Source: Echria macrotheca
Taxonomy: Eukaryota; Ascomycota; Sordariomycetes; Sordariales; Schizotheciaceae
Direction: 5' to 3'
Assembly: GCA_030411725.1 (NCBI GenBank)
Contig: MU839827.1
Location: 2,294,001 to 2,358,000, forward strand
Length of the DNA: 64,000 nucleotides
Below are positions 22,013 through 33,526 of the stretch, piece by piece; the stretch's first letter is position 1; each line of letters opens with the position of its first letter. The notes under the pieces were generated by a model. That model made no database searches and was not told the DNA's origin. It saw nothing but the letters and a program-made list of their open reading frames with translations. The position numbers and the translations under genes were made by a program.

Positions 22013-23830
22013 ATGTATATATACAGCAAGCCGTCAGCGGACGCGGGAGACACAGAGCCGGACTCTGTCCGTCAGGAGCAGCAGCACCGCTCCTCGTCTC
22101 CGGGACCCACAGCTCGTCCCCTTCAACCTCCTCCCGGCCCCTTTCCTCCCTCTTCTGCTCCTGCTCTCGTCTCTTCTGAACCACCAAGTCTGGGACCCTC
22201 TGCTGCCGAGCGGGTCTCCAAGGCTCGGAGGAGTTCATTTCCTATCAGTTTCCCCTTCCCGCCGCTGTTCCAGTCAAACACATCTTCGACGTCTCTCGCC
22301 CCCTCGACCGCAGAGGGCAGACCAATCCCTCTCGACGACAGCACGACGGCACATCGGACGTCGGCTCTGCAGAAGCTGAACAGCACGTACCCGTCGGAAA
22401 TTCGCCGCCACCGTTACGCCAAGAGCACTGGAGCTCAAAGCAGCACTTACTCGCAGCCTGTCCTTGTCCGGACATACACCGGCCTGCCGCCCCCTCAGAC
22501 GTCCTACAGCACGCGTGGTTCACGTTATCGCCCCTCAAGTGGAAGTCGCGGTGTCTCGAGACGCGTGCCACTATCGCACTCTTCGAGGCAGAGCACCTCG
22601 AATCTCTCCAGTCGGCCTATCCAACCTGCTCTCAGTGGCATAGGATCCGGTCCGAAGAGCGCTAACCAAGCTACCGAAGACAATGGCGGGCGAACCAGCG
22701 GATTGACGATGCCTCGCCACAAATCCAAGAAGAGCGGCAGCAAACTGCCCATACCGCTGCCGCTCCAATTACCGCTCCCATGGCAGTGGACTCCCGGCCG
22801 GTCTGACCATGATGAAGCGAGGCTCCCGCCATTGGAGGCCTTTTCATTCAAAAGCATCATGGCCGATATGCAAGACCAGGGTGGTGAAAGCAGCATCAAC
22901 GCCGACTTGGATCGGATTGCCGAGATCTGTGCTCGTTCACGGTACTCTCTGAGTAACCAATACGAGGTCCACGTTGCCCCGCATGGCTCTGGGGAATCAT
23001 TCGTCGGGGGTGGAAGGATATCCGTGACTGGTCATAGGAGAAGAGGTCATGGCCACGGCGGACCGACGCTACAAGCCTTCAACTCGGACGACGATGAAAG
23101 TGCTGCCGCTCGATCGCATCGGAAACGAAGAAGTGGAGGCCACCGGAAGAGCGTTGCATATGGGACTCTGGAAACGATTATGTCGTCGAGTCGATCTTCT
23201 GAAGAGGACCAGACGAAGAAGAAACCCGCAGCCGAGATTGCGAGTGAGGTTCGCGGCAGGGCTTCGAGAAAGCATTGGGACAGCTCGGCAGGTTCGGGCT
23301 CCAAGTCGGGGTCGGCACCCAACGAACTCGGCAGCCACAGTGGTCCCTCCCAGGAGGGTGACTCTGTTGGGAAAGCACCGAAAGCAACCTTGGCGCGCAA
23401 GAAATCGGCATCGTTTGTGAGTGCCGTCATGGACAGCAGTCGGACTTCTGGTAAGAGCGACGGAGGAGCCGCTCTCCTGAGCGAACCAGCCCTACCACAG
23501 ACTTCCAATACGAACCTGGGGGTCAGGACTACGCCGGCCGCTGGATCGCGCGAGAGCAGTTCGCAAGGTACCCGGTCGGCATCTCCCATCGAACGGCTTG
23601 AAGTCCATCTTGCGGATGAGCTCCCGCACGAGGACGAACACAAGACATCGGCTGGAGGGCTGCTTGCATGGAGTAACTGGATTCCATGGAGGACGCAACC
23701 AAAAGCGGAGTCAGACCTCCCTCCTAGCCACCGAGACACGCTCAGCCACGCCGAGGGAAGTCTCCGACAGTTGCTTAAGTCAGTCGATGTGACATCCGAC
23801 AAGGGCAAGGCGATCGACAGAGATGGCTAG
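22013..23830 (+). CDS. Ser/Arg/Pro-rich protein of unknown function
   Basis: Single exon; 605 aa from the ATG at 22013 (MYIYSKPSADAGD), chosen for its GCC context. An earlier in-frame ATG at 21986 (poor context) would add nine residues, and the frame stays open back to 21737 without ATG, leaving room for an upstream exon. The protein is mostly disordered: Ser/Thr/Pro-rich, with basic patches (PRHKSKKSGSK, RSHRKRRSGGHRK) that look like nuclear targeting or phosphorylation regions. One more ordered block, EAFSFKSIMADMQDQ to DLDRIAEICARSRYSLSNQYEVHV (around residues 280-325), is likely the conserved core. No domain is recognised; presence in other filamentous ascomycetes is expected but unchecked. 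Confidence 0.75.
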   Translation: MYIYSKPSADAGDTEPDSVRQEQQHRSSSPGPTARPLQPPPGPFPPSSAPALVSSEPPSLGPSAAERVSKARRSSFPISFPFPPLFQSNTSSTSLAPSTAEGRPIPLDDSTTAHRTSALQKLNSTYPSEIRRHRYAKSTGAQSSTYSQPVLVRTYTGLPPPQTSYSTRGSRYRPSSGSRGVSRRVPLSHSSRQSTSNLSSRPIQPALSGIGSGPKSANQATEDNGGRTSGLTMPRHKSKKSGSKLPIPLPLQLPLPWQWTPGRSDHDEARLPPLEAFSFKSIMADMQDQGGESSINADLDRIAEICARSRYSLSNQYEVHVAPHGSGESFVGGGRISVTGHRRRGHGHGGPTLQAFNSDDDESAAARSHRKRRSGGHRKSVAYGTLETIMSSSRSSEEDQTKKKPAAEIASEVRGRASRKHWDSSAGSGSKSGSAPNELGSHSGPSQEGDSVGKAPKATLARKKSASFVSAVMDSSRTSGKSDGGAALLSEPALPQTSNTNLGVRTTPAAGSRESSSQGTRSASPIERLEVHLADELPHEDEHKTSAGGLLAWSNWIPWRTQPKAESDLPPSHRDTLSHAEGSLRQLLKSVDVTSDKGKAIDRDG

Positions 23831-25006
23831 GCACATTATATGTCGGACACTGTCTCATCATTCGCGACACACCAGATGGAACCGTGTATTACGTGTTAGT
23901 AGAGGATATATATAGAAGGTTGTAAGGATTATAGGGCTGGCTGTCATTTTATCCCGACAAAAGTTGAACCAAGAAGGAAAACAAAAGGATGGGCTGACGG
24001 GAGATGGCATATATACCCATTCTTGTTGGTTTAGGTTATTTTGCGACACAGATTTGTGTCAGTTTTTTGTTCTAGGAGACGGACTCTTGGTCTTTGATGA
24101 TATGGCGCAGAGTTTTGGGCGGGTATGACGAAGTATGGGTTTACGAAGTGATGATCATGACGATGGGTTAGCTGGAAACGGGAGGAAATCGATAGGCCAT
24201 CAATACATGAGGGGTTCGTGGGCGGTTAACACGGTGGAATCACCAGGCATTCTTGTGCAGTTTCCTGCGAAAAGTCTAGTCCTCTACCAGTAATCCATGT
24301 TCGGAGCTGGGTGCTGAGTTGAATCATATTCACAGCATTCAAAGGGTCTAATCCGTCCCCGACCTGCAGAGAGAATAAGACACAAAGATGATATGCTTTT
24401 CGTTGGAAATGGTAATAGGAAAATGAAATCACAGGAAATCGCTCACTCCGTCCGATCTGGGTAGCTAACTGCCCGGCCGGGGATCAGAATACCACAGGCG
24501 AGGCTGTTGTGCTGCCTGCCTGCCTCGTGCCTTCCTTCATACATGTCCAACCCCGCCATTTGTTGCATGTTTGACGTATGATGCGGAGAACCGGTGTATA
24601 TAATAAGACGACTCGGCCTTTTTTGGCGGGGCGAAGAAATCAAACAAGACTACAGCTCTCTCGTCTGAAAATAGCAGAGGGCATTCATTCCAGTTCCAGG
24701 GCAGATCACACTACTGCAACTGTCAGATTGTTGTTGGATTTATTTAGCTCTCCTGCCTACCTACCCGTACCCACGGAGGTACAGCAACAGCACTTCCTAG
24801 TTTTGTAGACTCAGGTTGTCCAGTTCCGAAAGGTCCGGGGCGTGTATATAATTAAAGCTTCACCTCTTTCTCTCTCTCTCCCTCTCCCTGTCTCTTTTTC
24901 TCTCTCCCTCTCTTCAACGCCGGCGCCCTCGAGACCCTTTTTTCTTCTCGCTCTTGCTCCCTATCTCTATCTCTCTTCACATCGACAAAGGAAAGAAAAA
25001 GGAAAG
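23831..25006. other. Spacer with promoter of the LPxELR gene
   Basis: No gene supported. It holds the 3' UTR of the Ser-rich gene, AT-rich to about 24100. Two copies of GTGTATATAAT occur at about 24595 and 24843; the second lies some 160 bp before the next start and is followed by a long CT-rich tract. Confidence 0.45.
24843..24990 (+). promoter_or_regulatory. TATA-like box plus CT-rich leader
   Basis: TATATAATTAA at 24845-24855 is followed by a nearly pure pyrimidine tract (about 24858-24990). CT-rich tracts before the transcription start are common in strongly expressed fungal genes; assignment to the gene starting at 25007 is by position. Confidence 0.5.
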
Positions 25007-25987
25007 ATGGAGAAGAAACCGCCCGCCGGCCCAGAGTCCTCCTCCTCACCGTTCCTCCGCCTGCCGTACGAACTCCGCCTGATCATCTACGAGCTTTTGT
25101 TTCTATCGACGGATGACTACATCGCCATCTCGCGGGAGAACCGACGCATTCCTCTCGGGCACGGTCCCCACTGGGTACCGGGCTGCCGTATTTCGGCGAG
25201 GCACCCCTATCCGTGTTTATGGTGCAAATGTGAAGTCTTTGAAAACAGGCTGGCGGTGGAGTTTTTGAGGACGTGTAGGCAGGTTGATGTTGAGGGGAGG
25301 AGGGTGCTTTATGGGAAGAATCGTTTTTTTGTTGAGCGTGAGGTTATTTTATTTTTCTTGGCCCTTCTCTCCCTCTCTCACATCGTGTTTGTGTGTGTGT
25401 GTGTTTATAGGGTAACTGATGTTTTGTCCACCTACCCAGATCGGATAGTGTATCCGGCCAAACGGGGGCCTGCTCATCCCCGGGTTCGCGAATGGGAGCC
25501 TTACATGCCCATTTTGAAGGAGAGTTTTAATCCGTGAGTATTTAACTTTTTTTAATACCCGTCGTTGAATTGATCTTGGTGGACGATCTGGGAGGTTAAT
25601 GCTGGTCAGGGATATTTCGTTGCCTTTTGGATGGTTCTCCTGGGAAGAGATACTGATAAGAAGCAGGTTCGGGTTCTTCCTGTGGAACCTCCGGTGTTCT
25701 ACGATACGCCAAATCCGACATATCGAGTTTGCGGCCGGACACAAATGCCACAGCGGTAGGTATTCTCTTCCAATTTGCTGTTTTTCATCTAGCTTGAATT
25801 ATTCTGGCGCCTTCCTTCCCCTTCTCTCTTGCCCTTCTCTCTTGCCGCCCTTTTCTCATTTCCTCATATGTTTATTGTTTTCAACACCTTCCCACCATTC
25901 TTGTCCGTCCCTCCCTAGCCCCTCAAAGTCGCTGTCTGGAGAAAGCCGCACTCCCTACAGTATCTCTGCCCCGGGCCTCCAATCTAA
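25007..25987 (+). CDS. LPxELR-type F-box/2EXR-like protein, function unknown
   Basis: Four exons, 25007-25337, 25440-25533, 25610-25755 and 25929-25987, encode 209 aa in a consistent frame. The N-terminal FLRLPYELRLIIYELLF is the hallmark of the large fungal 2EXR/DUF7730 family, related to F-box-like motifs; a second family feature is LAVEFLRTCRQVDVEGRRVLYGKNRF, followed after two introns by IRQIRHIEFAAGHK. Members are very numerous in Pezizomycotina and mostly uncharacterised. Intron 1 contains a GT repeat (about 25387-25405). The last exon is least certain: it uses an AAG acceptor at 25928 and gives only 20 residues (VAVWRKPHSLQYLCPGPPI). Confidence 0.7.
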
Positions 25988-26708
25988 CACCTGTTCCTCA
26001 CATCCACCCAACACACACAAGTAAGTTCTAACAAAGTAAAAAGTCGTATTCCACGCCGGCCCCCTCCGGTTCCCCCCATATCGTCCCCCCTCCCGGGAGA
26101 TAATAGGATACGCCCACCAAACTACCGGTCCCGCCCTCCTCCGCCAGGCAGCTTGCGCTCTACCGCCCTCTACGCCCCCAGTCTCCTCCTCCTCCCGTAG
26201 CGTCCCCGTCCGAACCAGAAAGGGAGCGAGACCACTACCAGATTCACTACCCCTCCCCGCTGGCGTGGCGAAGACATTGTATTTTCTGATATGTAGAGAC
26301 ATCATGAAGCAGGAGTCCGAGTTCACTCGAACGCAAGGATGGCTGGGTTGGACGTGTTCGAGGTGTTTAGGTCGGGGATAATCCTTCTATTTATTTCCTC
26401 TGTCTCTTCTTGGCGGGGTTTTTGTTGGTTGGGTTGCCGGTTAATGATGAAATCTCGGTGGGTGTTTTGTGTTGTTCGTTTAGGCTGGTAGTGGTAGGTA
26501 GGGGTTATATGTAGATGATGGAGGTGGTCGGGGTAATGACTTATATTCATATACACCACACCAGTTGGTGTATGAAAACCATGACTGCAGAAAATAGGCC
26601 TAAGCAGTCTGACCAAGAACAGAATGCACGCTAATACCGACATAATACAATATTACAAGTACACCGAAAACACCACCCTTTCTAATCCCTTCTCCCGCAA
26701 AATACGCA
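25988..26708. other. Convergent spacer before the CDF transporter
   Basis: No gene supported. It holds the 3' ends of the LPxELR gene (+) and the CDF gene (-). A C-rich patch (26040-26260) is followed by a TG-rich stretch (26380-26560). Confidence 0.4.
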
Positions 26709-28214
26709 CTAAAGATCCTTCTTATAAGCATGCTCCGGCTTATGCGTCGTCTCATAGTCCACATGCACATACGCCCTCTCCACATCCGGCAGACTCTCCA
26801 GCTTCATCTGCAGCTCCTCGGCCACGTCGTGCGTCTCCATCAGCGTGGCGTCCGGGTCCATGACCACGTCCACCTCGGCGATCAGCCGGGGGCCCGAGTG
26901 GTACGCCCGCACCGTGTCGATCTGCCTGATCAGGGGCGAGTGCGTCACGCACACGTACGTGATGAGCTGCTGGATCTCGACGCCCGCGACCACGCCGACG
27001 AGCAGCATAAACTCGGTAAATGCCGTCCGCAGCCAGATGGCCGAGATGACCACCGATAAAAAAATGGCGCCGGCCGGGTCGAGCCACCACACCAGCTTCG
27101 AGCCGCCGACCGAGGTCAAGATACCGAACCCGTTGACCAACAAGTCGTTCCGGTGATCCTGCCACAGGATGCGCACCTGGCTGTACTTGTTGCGGATGGC
27201 CCACGTATACAGGAAAAGCGAGAGCTTGGTCGCGAACGCGACGCACACGGCGATGACAGAGGGCAGGTGGAACGGCTTAAGCTCCTCGTGGTGCTCCGAC
27301 AGGTCCTTGGCGCTGAACGAGATGATGATGAGCGACACGGCCGTCATGATGAAGCAGAACGTGATATTCCCGACGGTCTCGAGCCGGGCTTTGCCCGAGG
27401 GGAACCGGCGCGGGTCGACCCGCTTGACGGCGCGGTTCGTCAGGATCAGCGTCACGTTGCTCATCGGGTCGAACACGGCGTCGGCCATGGTCGTGAACAG
27501 CGACAGCGACCCGGACGAGATGGCCGCGTACAGCTGCAGGCCGGTGAGCAGGATGTTGGCCACCAGCGAGCCCCACACGGCGATCTGGAACTTGAGGTGC
27601 TCCTCGCCCTGCTCCTGGCGCGCCTCGGCCCGGTGCTCCTCGACGCTTTTTAGGAGTCGCTCGATCGTCTCGTTCTGCGCCTCGTAGAAGCCGTGCAGCC
27701 GGCGCGCCTTGGTCACGCCCCGCCCGAATGGCCGTAGATACCACCCGAGCTTGCTGGTGGTCGTGCGGATCTTGGTCGTAGCCGGGGCCGCGGCGGCGGG
27801 CGGCGCCCCGTCACGTTTCTTGGACGTGTTGGCCTTGATGGCATCCAGCTCGGCGGCCGACTTGTACTTTTGCGCCAGCCCATACGGATCCCCCTCGGCG
27901 CCGCCGCTCAGCGGCAGCCGGCCGCCGGCCATCTGGCTCTCGACATCGGTAGACGCCGTTGCGGACGAGGAGAGGTGGCGCGCCACGGCGTCGTGGACCC
28001 CGTCGCCCGTCTCGATGCCGGTGCTGCTAGCGCCCTTTTCGGATTTGGACGACGAGGTGTTCGCGGGAACGTTGGATAGCGAGGCGCTCGAGGCCTGGGC
28101 CTGTTCTACCAGCCGGGGGAGCTGTGTCGATGGTCGGGCGCTCGCCGATTCGGCCTGGGTGCGGAAGGGATGAGGGTGCAGCGATATGCTGTTGGAGAGA
28201 TCGGGCTGATCCAT
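26709..28214 (-). CDS. Cation diffusion facilitator (CDF) metal transporter, Mn-type motifs
   Basis: Single exon of 501 aa. A disordered Ser-rich N-terminus (about 150 residues) precedes six transmembrane segments. The two metal-binding motifs are DAVFD (Asp245, Asp249) in TM2 and DHRND (Asp353, Asp357) in TM5, i.e. DxxxD in both, the pattern of manganese-type CDF proteins (MTP8-11-like) rather than the HxxxD of zinc carriers. The cytoplasmic C-terminal ferredoxin-like domain follows (IRQIDTVRAYHSGPRLIAEVDVVMDPD to VHVDYETTH). It likely exchanges Mn2+ for protons at the Golgi, vacuole or plasma membrane; substrate and location are inferred from family. No intron. Confidence 0.92.
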   Translation of the reverse strand: MDQPDLSNSISLHPHPFRTQAESASARPSTQLPRLVEQAQASSASLSNVPANTSSSKSEKGASSTGIETGDGVHDAVARHLSSSATASTDVESQMAGGRLPLSGGAEGDPYGLAQKYKSAAELDAIKANTSKKRDGAPPAAAAPATTKIRTTTSKLGWYLRPFGRGVTKARRLHGFYEAQNETIERLLKSVEEHRAEARQEQGEEHLKFQIAVWGSLVANILLTGLQLYAAISSGSLSLFTTMADAVFDPMSNVTLILTNRAVKRVDPRRFPSGKARLETVGNITFCFIMTAVSLIIISFSAKDLSEHHEELKPFHLPSVIAVCVAFATKLSLFLYTWAIRNKYSQVRILWQDHRNDLLVNGFGILTSVGGSKLVWWLDPAGAIFLSVVISAIWLRTAFTEFMLLVGVVAGVEIQQLITYVCVTHSPLIRQIDTVRAYHSGPRLIAEVDVVMDPDATLMETHDVAEELQMKLESLPDVERAYVHVDYETTHKPEHAYKKDL

Positions 28215-29251
28215 GGCCGTAGCTATATGGAGGAGATGTTTGCTGCGCTGCGTTATTTTTGAGAGAACTGGCTTATGATTTTGCCCGCGGGGTGCAGCAG
28301 ATGGTGCAGTAGATTGTTGGGCGTGGGCGGTGGTGGTGGGAAGCTAGGTAGCAGTGGTGGAGGGCCGCGCTAGCTGTTGAATGGTTTGCATCTGGCCCGG
28401 ATATAAAAAGCAAACCCGTCGAGTTCGGATGGCAAGCGCGCGAGAACGGGACCGGAGACCAAAAAAACCGCAGAGATCGGCGCCCGCCTTTTAGAATAGA
28501 TATTGTGACGAGTCCAATGTCGCGCACAAGCAGCGCACAGCTCGGGGTTAACATTAAAACGGCTGGGCTTCCCTTCGAGACAGGCCGAGGGGCCGGTTGT
28601 CTGCAGCTCCCTCCCCCCTGGCCATGACCCCGCGCCAGACGCGGTCCGGACACGGAAGCGCCCCGGAGGCCGCCGTCGCCGTCGGCCGCCCTGTGATGCT
28701 GCTCGCGACATCACATCCAGCAAAAACCCAAGAATGCCAATGGTAATTGGCAGTGGCGGAGTGGGCGTCCAAGAGAGGGCAAGCCGTCGCACCATGGCCG
28801 TCGCTCACGAGTGCGCCTGTTTCGTTTCGTCCGACCGCTTTCTTGGGACACCCCCGTAAACCCACCCGGGCCAACTTGGCGGTGCCATCTGTGAAGAAGA
28901 GCAAGATTGCGGTCGTAGGGGGTCTGTAGACAAAAAGGACAACTTGGCGGAGCAACCTAGCAGCTTTAACCGGCTCGGACAAAACGACAAAAGCCATGGG
29001 GCGCTACGGTACGGGTTGCCGTCTTATATATCGTTGAGCCAAGATCGGATGGTCGGGCATACCCGGGAACCACCGCCTTGCGTTTCACCCACTGTCGAGT
29101 CGCACTGCCGACGCAATCCCGAAGGCTCGGGACGAGTCCAAGCTCGGGTGCCGATCAAAAATGGGTAGACTTCACGTAACGACGGATAGGAGATATCGAC
29201 ATGAGATAGGATATAGACACTCCAGCCTAAACTATTACAATGAAATCCGTC
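28215..29251. other. Spacer between hydrolase 3' end and CDF promoter
   Basis: Both neighbours are on the minus strand, so this 1-kb stretch is the hydrolase 3' UTR plus the CDF upstream region. No gene supported, and no metal-response element or TATA box was confidently seen. Confidence 0.4.
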
Positions 29252-30268
29252 TTACAGCTTCGACTGAGCCGACTCCTCCCCAGCTCGGGCAAGGATCCAT
29301 TCCGCGACGTCCTTGTAAAACTCCTCGGTCTGCGGCCCGTCATTGTGCAGCTGGTGATACCACCCCTCGTACGTCTTGAAATGCTTGTCGGGCACATCAC
29401 CCAGACACTGCTCAAAATACTTCTTGCTGGTGTGGTAGTTGGTCACCTTGTCGTTGTCACCATGCCCAACCCACAGACTCCGCACCGCCGACCCGGGCCT
29501 CGCAACCCCCGTAGCCAGCGCCGTCGTGCGATCCAACAAACTCGCCAGCCCCTCCAGCGTGCCGGTATCGTGCATCAGCTCGTCCTCCTCGATGCTCTTG
29601 ACCACGGCCGGATCGCGCGACATGCTCGACGCCGCGAGCTTGTTATACATCTGGCGGTTCGGCATGAACCGTCCGACCAGCCTGGCCCCAAACACCTTGA
29701 GCGCGCCGGGCGTCTCCTCGGGCGTGAAGCCGATGAACGGCGACTCGAGCACCCACCCGCGCACGTGTCGTACCACATCGTCCTGGTAGTCCGCATGGCT
29801 CGCGAGCGTGAGCGCCTCGCCGCCGCCCATCGAGTGGCCCATCACGAAGACGGGCGGGTGCGCGGGCGCCGCGGGGGGCAGATGCGGCTTGATGAAGGCG
29901 GCGATGTCGGCGAGGACGCGCGACGTCGGGCCCGTCAGGCCCTTCTCGGCCGGCTTGGTCACGCTGCGGCCCCAGCCGCGCTGGTCGAAGCCGTGCACGG
30001 CGATGCCGCGGCCCGCGAGCCAGCGGAACATGGCGTTGTACCGGTTTACATGGTCGCTGTATCCGTGGATGAAAATCAACTTGGCTTTCGGCTCGCCGTT
30101 TTCAGGCTGGCGGAAGCGACAAATGCATCATTTGTTAGCAAGCTCCGGGACCCCGCTGTTTTGCAGCAGTCGGTAGGTAGGTACCGCCGGCGGTCAACTT
30201 ACCAGCCATGACTTGGTGTAGAGGCTCTTGCCGTCGACCTCAAACGTTCCCTCGTGCTCGGTGGCCAT
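29252..30268 (-). CDS. Alpha/beta hydrolase, monoglyceride-lipase-like serine hydrolase
   Basis: Two exons, 30268-30203 and 30106-29252, encode 306 aa, the usual size for monoacylglycerol lipases. The fold markers are in order: FIHGYSDH (oxyanion HG), FDQRGWGRS, the nucleophile elbow GHSMGG (Ser114), GHGDNDKV (Asp about 241) and WYHQLH (His about 273-276). Yeast Yju3 and human MGLL hydrolyse monoacylglycerols to glycerol and fatty acid at lipid droplets and membranes; that substrate is inferred. There is no signal peptide or membrane anchor, so it is probably cytosolic or peripheral. The single 96-nt intron lies before the catalytic domain. Confidence 0.9.
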
Positions 30269-30955
30269 TCTGAAACTTTATCCCCGTTGCGATGATTAGA
30301 ATGGGCCTGGTTGTCGAAGGGAGAGGCTACAAAGTTGCGACAAAGGTGCGAGGTTGACAAGACGAGACGTCAGATGGCACGTGAAAGCCGTTGGCTGCTG
30401 GCGCCTGCGGGTGCCTGCACCCCCCCGGAGCTCATCAGCCGCGGCTGGACAAGACTTCAACAACGGCTCTGCAACCAACCACCGTCGAGGTTTGTGTTGT
30501 CTGTGTGACATGCATCATGGGTCCATCTGAGTGAGACAGGCACGACAGGACGAGTAACAGAGTTCAAGTCGAACACGTGCTCGGATTATTTGAACATCAA
30601 CAACCACACGCTCTATTACCACCCCTACAAAATACCTTCCACGAGTGCCATCAAGTTGCAAGTCTTCATAATACATCGAACCACGAAAGAGCCTCCCAGA
30701 AGCCTAATCCAACAGCATATCTCGAAAAAGTCGAGATCGCAAATCCCAGACCCACACCAAAATCCCGTTTCCTGTCATCAATCATCCCGTCATCCATACC
30801 GCCAGACAGTGCTGTTTTCGCCGAAACTCCAGTCCGCCCAAAATCGTGTCATAACCGCCAGAACTGGCGGCAGTTCGGCAGCAGTCGTTGATTAGCCCGT
30901 AATGTAAAGATAGCAACCCCTATCCACATCCGCTCAGCGAGTGGGAGTCGGCCGC
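30269..30955. other. Spacer between RFX 3' end and hydrolase promoter
   Basis: No gene supported. Short open frames at 30577-30895 have no domain. The stretch serves as hydrolase upstream region and RFX 3' UTR. Confidence 0.4.
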
Positions 30956-33526
30956 CTACGTGCCAGCGAAGAGATCGGAAAGGTGCGCAGCTGAGAAGTA
31001 TTTCTCAGTGGGCAGATCTTCATCAGGCGTCCTGATTCCTATCCCGCTATCGTCAGGATTGGACTGCTGCGTCGTCCCCTGGGACGTCGATGGGAACGGC
31101 GCCCGGTCGGGCTGCATTTCCGACATTCGAGACAGATTAAAGTCCTCGCTCGCGCTGCTGTAACGAGAGCCCGCGTTGCTCGTTACCTTCTTCGCTGATT
31201 GGCGTTTCGACACGTGCAGTGGATCCTGCGTCGACTTCTGTGTCATGAAGCCGCCCTGCTCGGCCAGGAACTGTATCATTTCGTCCACAAAGCACTTGGT
31301 CACCCACCAAGAGCCAAAGCTTTTCCCTTGGGCGATGGTGATATCCCGCATCACCGTCGTGCCAAGACGTTGCACGCACCACACAATGTCGGTAGCCGTC
31401 GCGTACGGGAAGCGCTCCGAAAGTCCCTTGAGGAACTTGACCCAAGGGTCCAAAACGTTGGACGCTGTTTGCTCTTCATCCTGTTCCTCATGCTGTTGAG
31501 GGCCCTTGCGCAGAGTAATCTCGCCGTACAGCGTGAGACACTCGATATCCCATGGCACCTCGACGGGATTGAGCAGGCCGCGCATCTCGTTCAAAAGAAC
31601 ATTGACGACATCATCCATGCCTCGAGAGGGTATGCTCTCGGCAATCTTTCGTAGGTTGATCATCGAGATCCATTCCAGGTACATCAAGTCCCGGTTGGCC
31701 GGATTCGAGAGCATGTTGGCTGCTGCGTGAGCTGCAAGGTTGACGCGAAGCGCCCGGTCGAGCAAGCCCGCAAAGATAATCGCCGGCGCTTCTTTGGCCT
31801 TGATGACGTGCTGTGGGAGACCGCGGAAAGACTCCCGAATATGCGGGACGAGTCTCTCAGAGATTTTCCGTAGGAACTCCAGGACTGGTTTGGGCACGAC
31901 TTGCAGCGTCAGGCTGGACACGATGCGCATCATCCGCTGATATAGAACGAAATCGCATTCCTCGATCCACGCTGCCACGGCCGGGTTGGTGAAAAGTTTC
32001 TGAACAGGCATGGTGAGGGTGCCTTGAAACGAGGTGAATAGGTGGAAAAACGCCTTATCTTTACAGAAACGAATACACTCGACGAGGGATGTGCAGTGCG
32101 ATCTGTACAGCGCGGTAAGAGACTTGGCGGCATCTGGATCTGTACCGTTCGGGAGAAAAGGCTCGATTTGGGGAAGGAGGAGAGGATCCGACTGCTTGAA
32201 TGATTGAGGCGAATCAGGCAGGAAGTGTAGCTTCTGCGCCGTTTTACCGGTACTGTTGTTGAGCTGGTCTACCGTCGATGGTTGGGTCTGGTTGTAGAGA
32301 CAATGCAGAAATTCGTATCGCTTCTTCTCAACTGGCGCATCGACCAATTGCCCGGCTTCTCGCGCAGCCGGCGCGGCGTGCTCTGGTTCCATTGCGGCGG
32401 GGCTATTCAAAGTAGTACTACTCGAATTAGTCACACATTTAACAGTGAGTGAAACGACATACTTGAAGTCTTGTAACAGGGAATGGTCGCCGAGCGGTGG
32501 CTTCTGCTCGTCTTGAGGCATGTCGCCCGGATCTCGGAATTCGAGCTGATCTTCGGCCAGCGCGAAGTTTGTGTAGTGATATTTCGATTCGCCTCGAACG
32601 CCCAGCCGTCGAGTTCTAAGCCCAGGAAACAAAACCCTGACCAGCTTTCCGAAGCTTGCCGGATTCAAGACAGTTATTCTTTCCGTCGCACACCGGTGTG
32701 CGTAGTGGGCGTAGACTCTTCCTCTTGGTACGGATCCCTTGCCGACTGAGCAGACCTGACTTATCCTTCAAAGCCGTCAGCATCCTCTCCAAAGACAACC
32801 TATCCAATGCACCTACCAGAGCATGGCAAACACCTGCCGCGTTCGTTCCGAGTTGGGCCCGCGGTCATTCCCCATAAGCTCTCGGGCGACATCCGGGAGA
32901 CTGCGATGCTTGTTCGCGTTGAAGAGCTGCCGCATTTCGAGTTCATTGTTGGCGCTGGACCGGGAACCCGACTTGGTCTTTCCCGAGCCCGCCACAAAGG
33001 ACTCGAGATTGGCGTCTTGGCTGTCTCCATTGTCGCGGTCAAACATCTGGCTGTCGTCGGCGAAGCTGGTATTCCCCGCAAACGAGTCGACCGACATGGA
33101 TTGTCGACTTAAACTGTGGCCAGCATGATAAGACACATTCTGCATGGAGGCGCCGACCGGCGCTTGCATGGACATGGTGGCCAGCAGGATCTCCTCGGGG
33201 CTCGGCGTCATCTGGCTGTGTGCGCTGCCGACCTCGCGGGCGTGTCCGTGGTCGTTGGGAAGCCATGATCCGGTATACAGCTGGCGCGACTCGGTGAAGC
33301 TCTGTTCTATGTTTGGCTGCGTACTGATGCTGTGTATTGATGCTGTCGAGCCTTGCGACTGCGGGCGCCTCAGGGCCTCGGCCATGATCAAAGAATCTTG
33401 GGTCGGGTTAGTACTCGGCCATCGTTCAACAAAAAGGCCAGGACGCGCAAATAAAGACGTGGCCCAGAATTGTGGTGGTGGTGGAGCCGCCTTACCTCGG
33501 GTCGAGTCCATGGGGACCGCTTTCAT
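30956..33526 (-). CDS. RFX-family winged-helix transcription factor
   Basis: Four exons, 33526-33496, 33396-32817, 32765-32463 and 32402-30956, encode 786 aa. The RFX DNA-binding domain (about residues 195-280) spans an intron: RTRQVFAMLW joins ISQVCSVGKGSVPRGRVYAHYAHRC, then NPASFGKLVRVLFPGLRTRRLGVRGESKYHY. The LRTRRLGxRGxSKYHY signature is unmistakable. The C-terminal half is the conserved RFX extended region. Fungal relatives are Crt1 (DNA-damage repressor of RNR genes) and CPCR1/RfxA regulators of development and secondary metabolism; the target set here is unknown. The first 99-nt intron (TACTAAC branch) is a multiple of three, so its retention would still give an open frame. Start could also be 33511. 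Confidence 0.9.

Noticed and set aside
27153..27653. Plus-strand frames opposite the CDF transporter
   Set aside because: Shadows of a GC-rich exon; hydrophobic codons of the transporter read as charged residues here.
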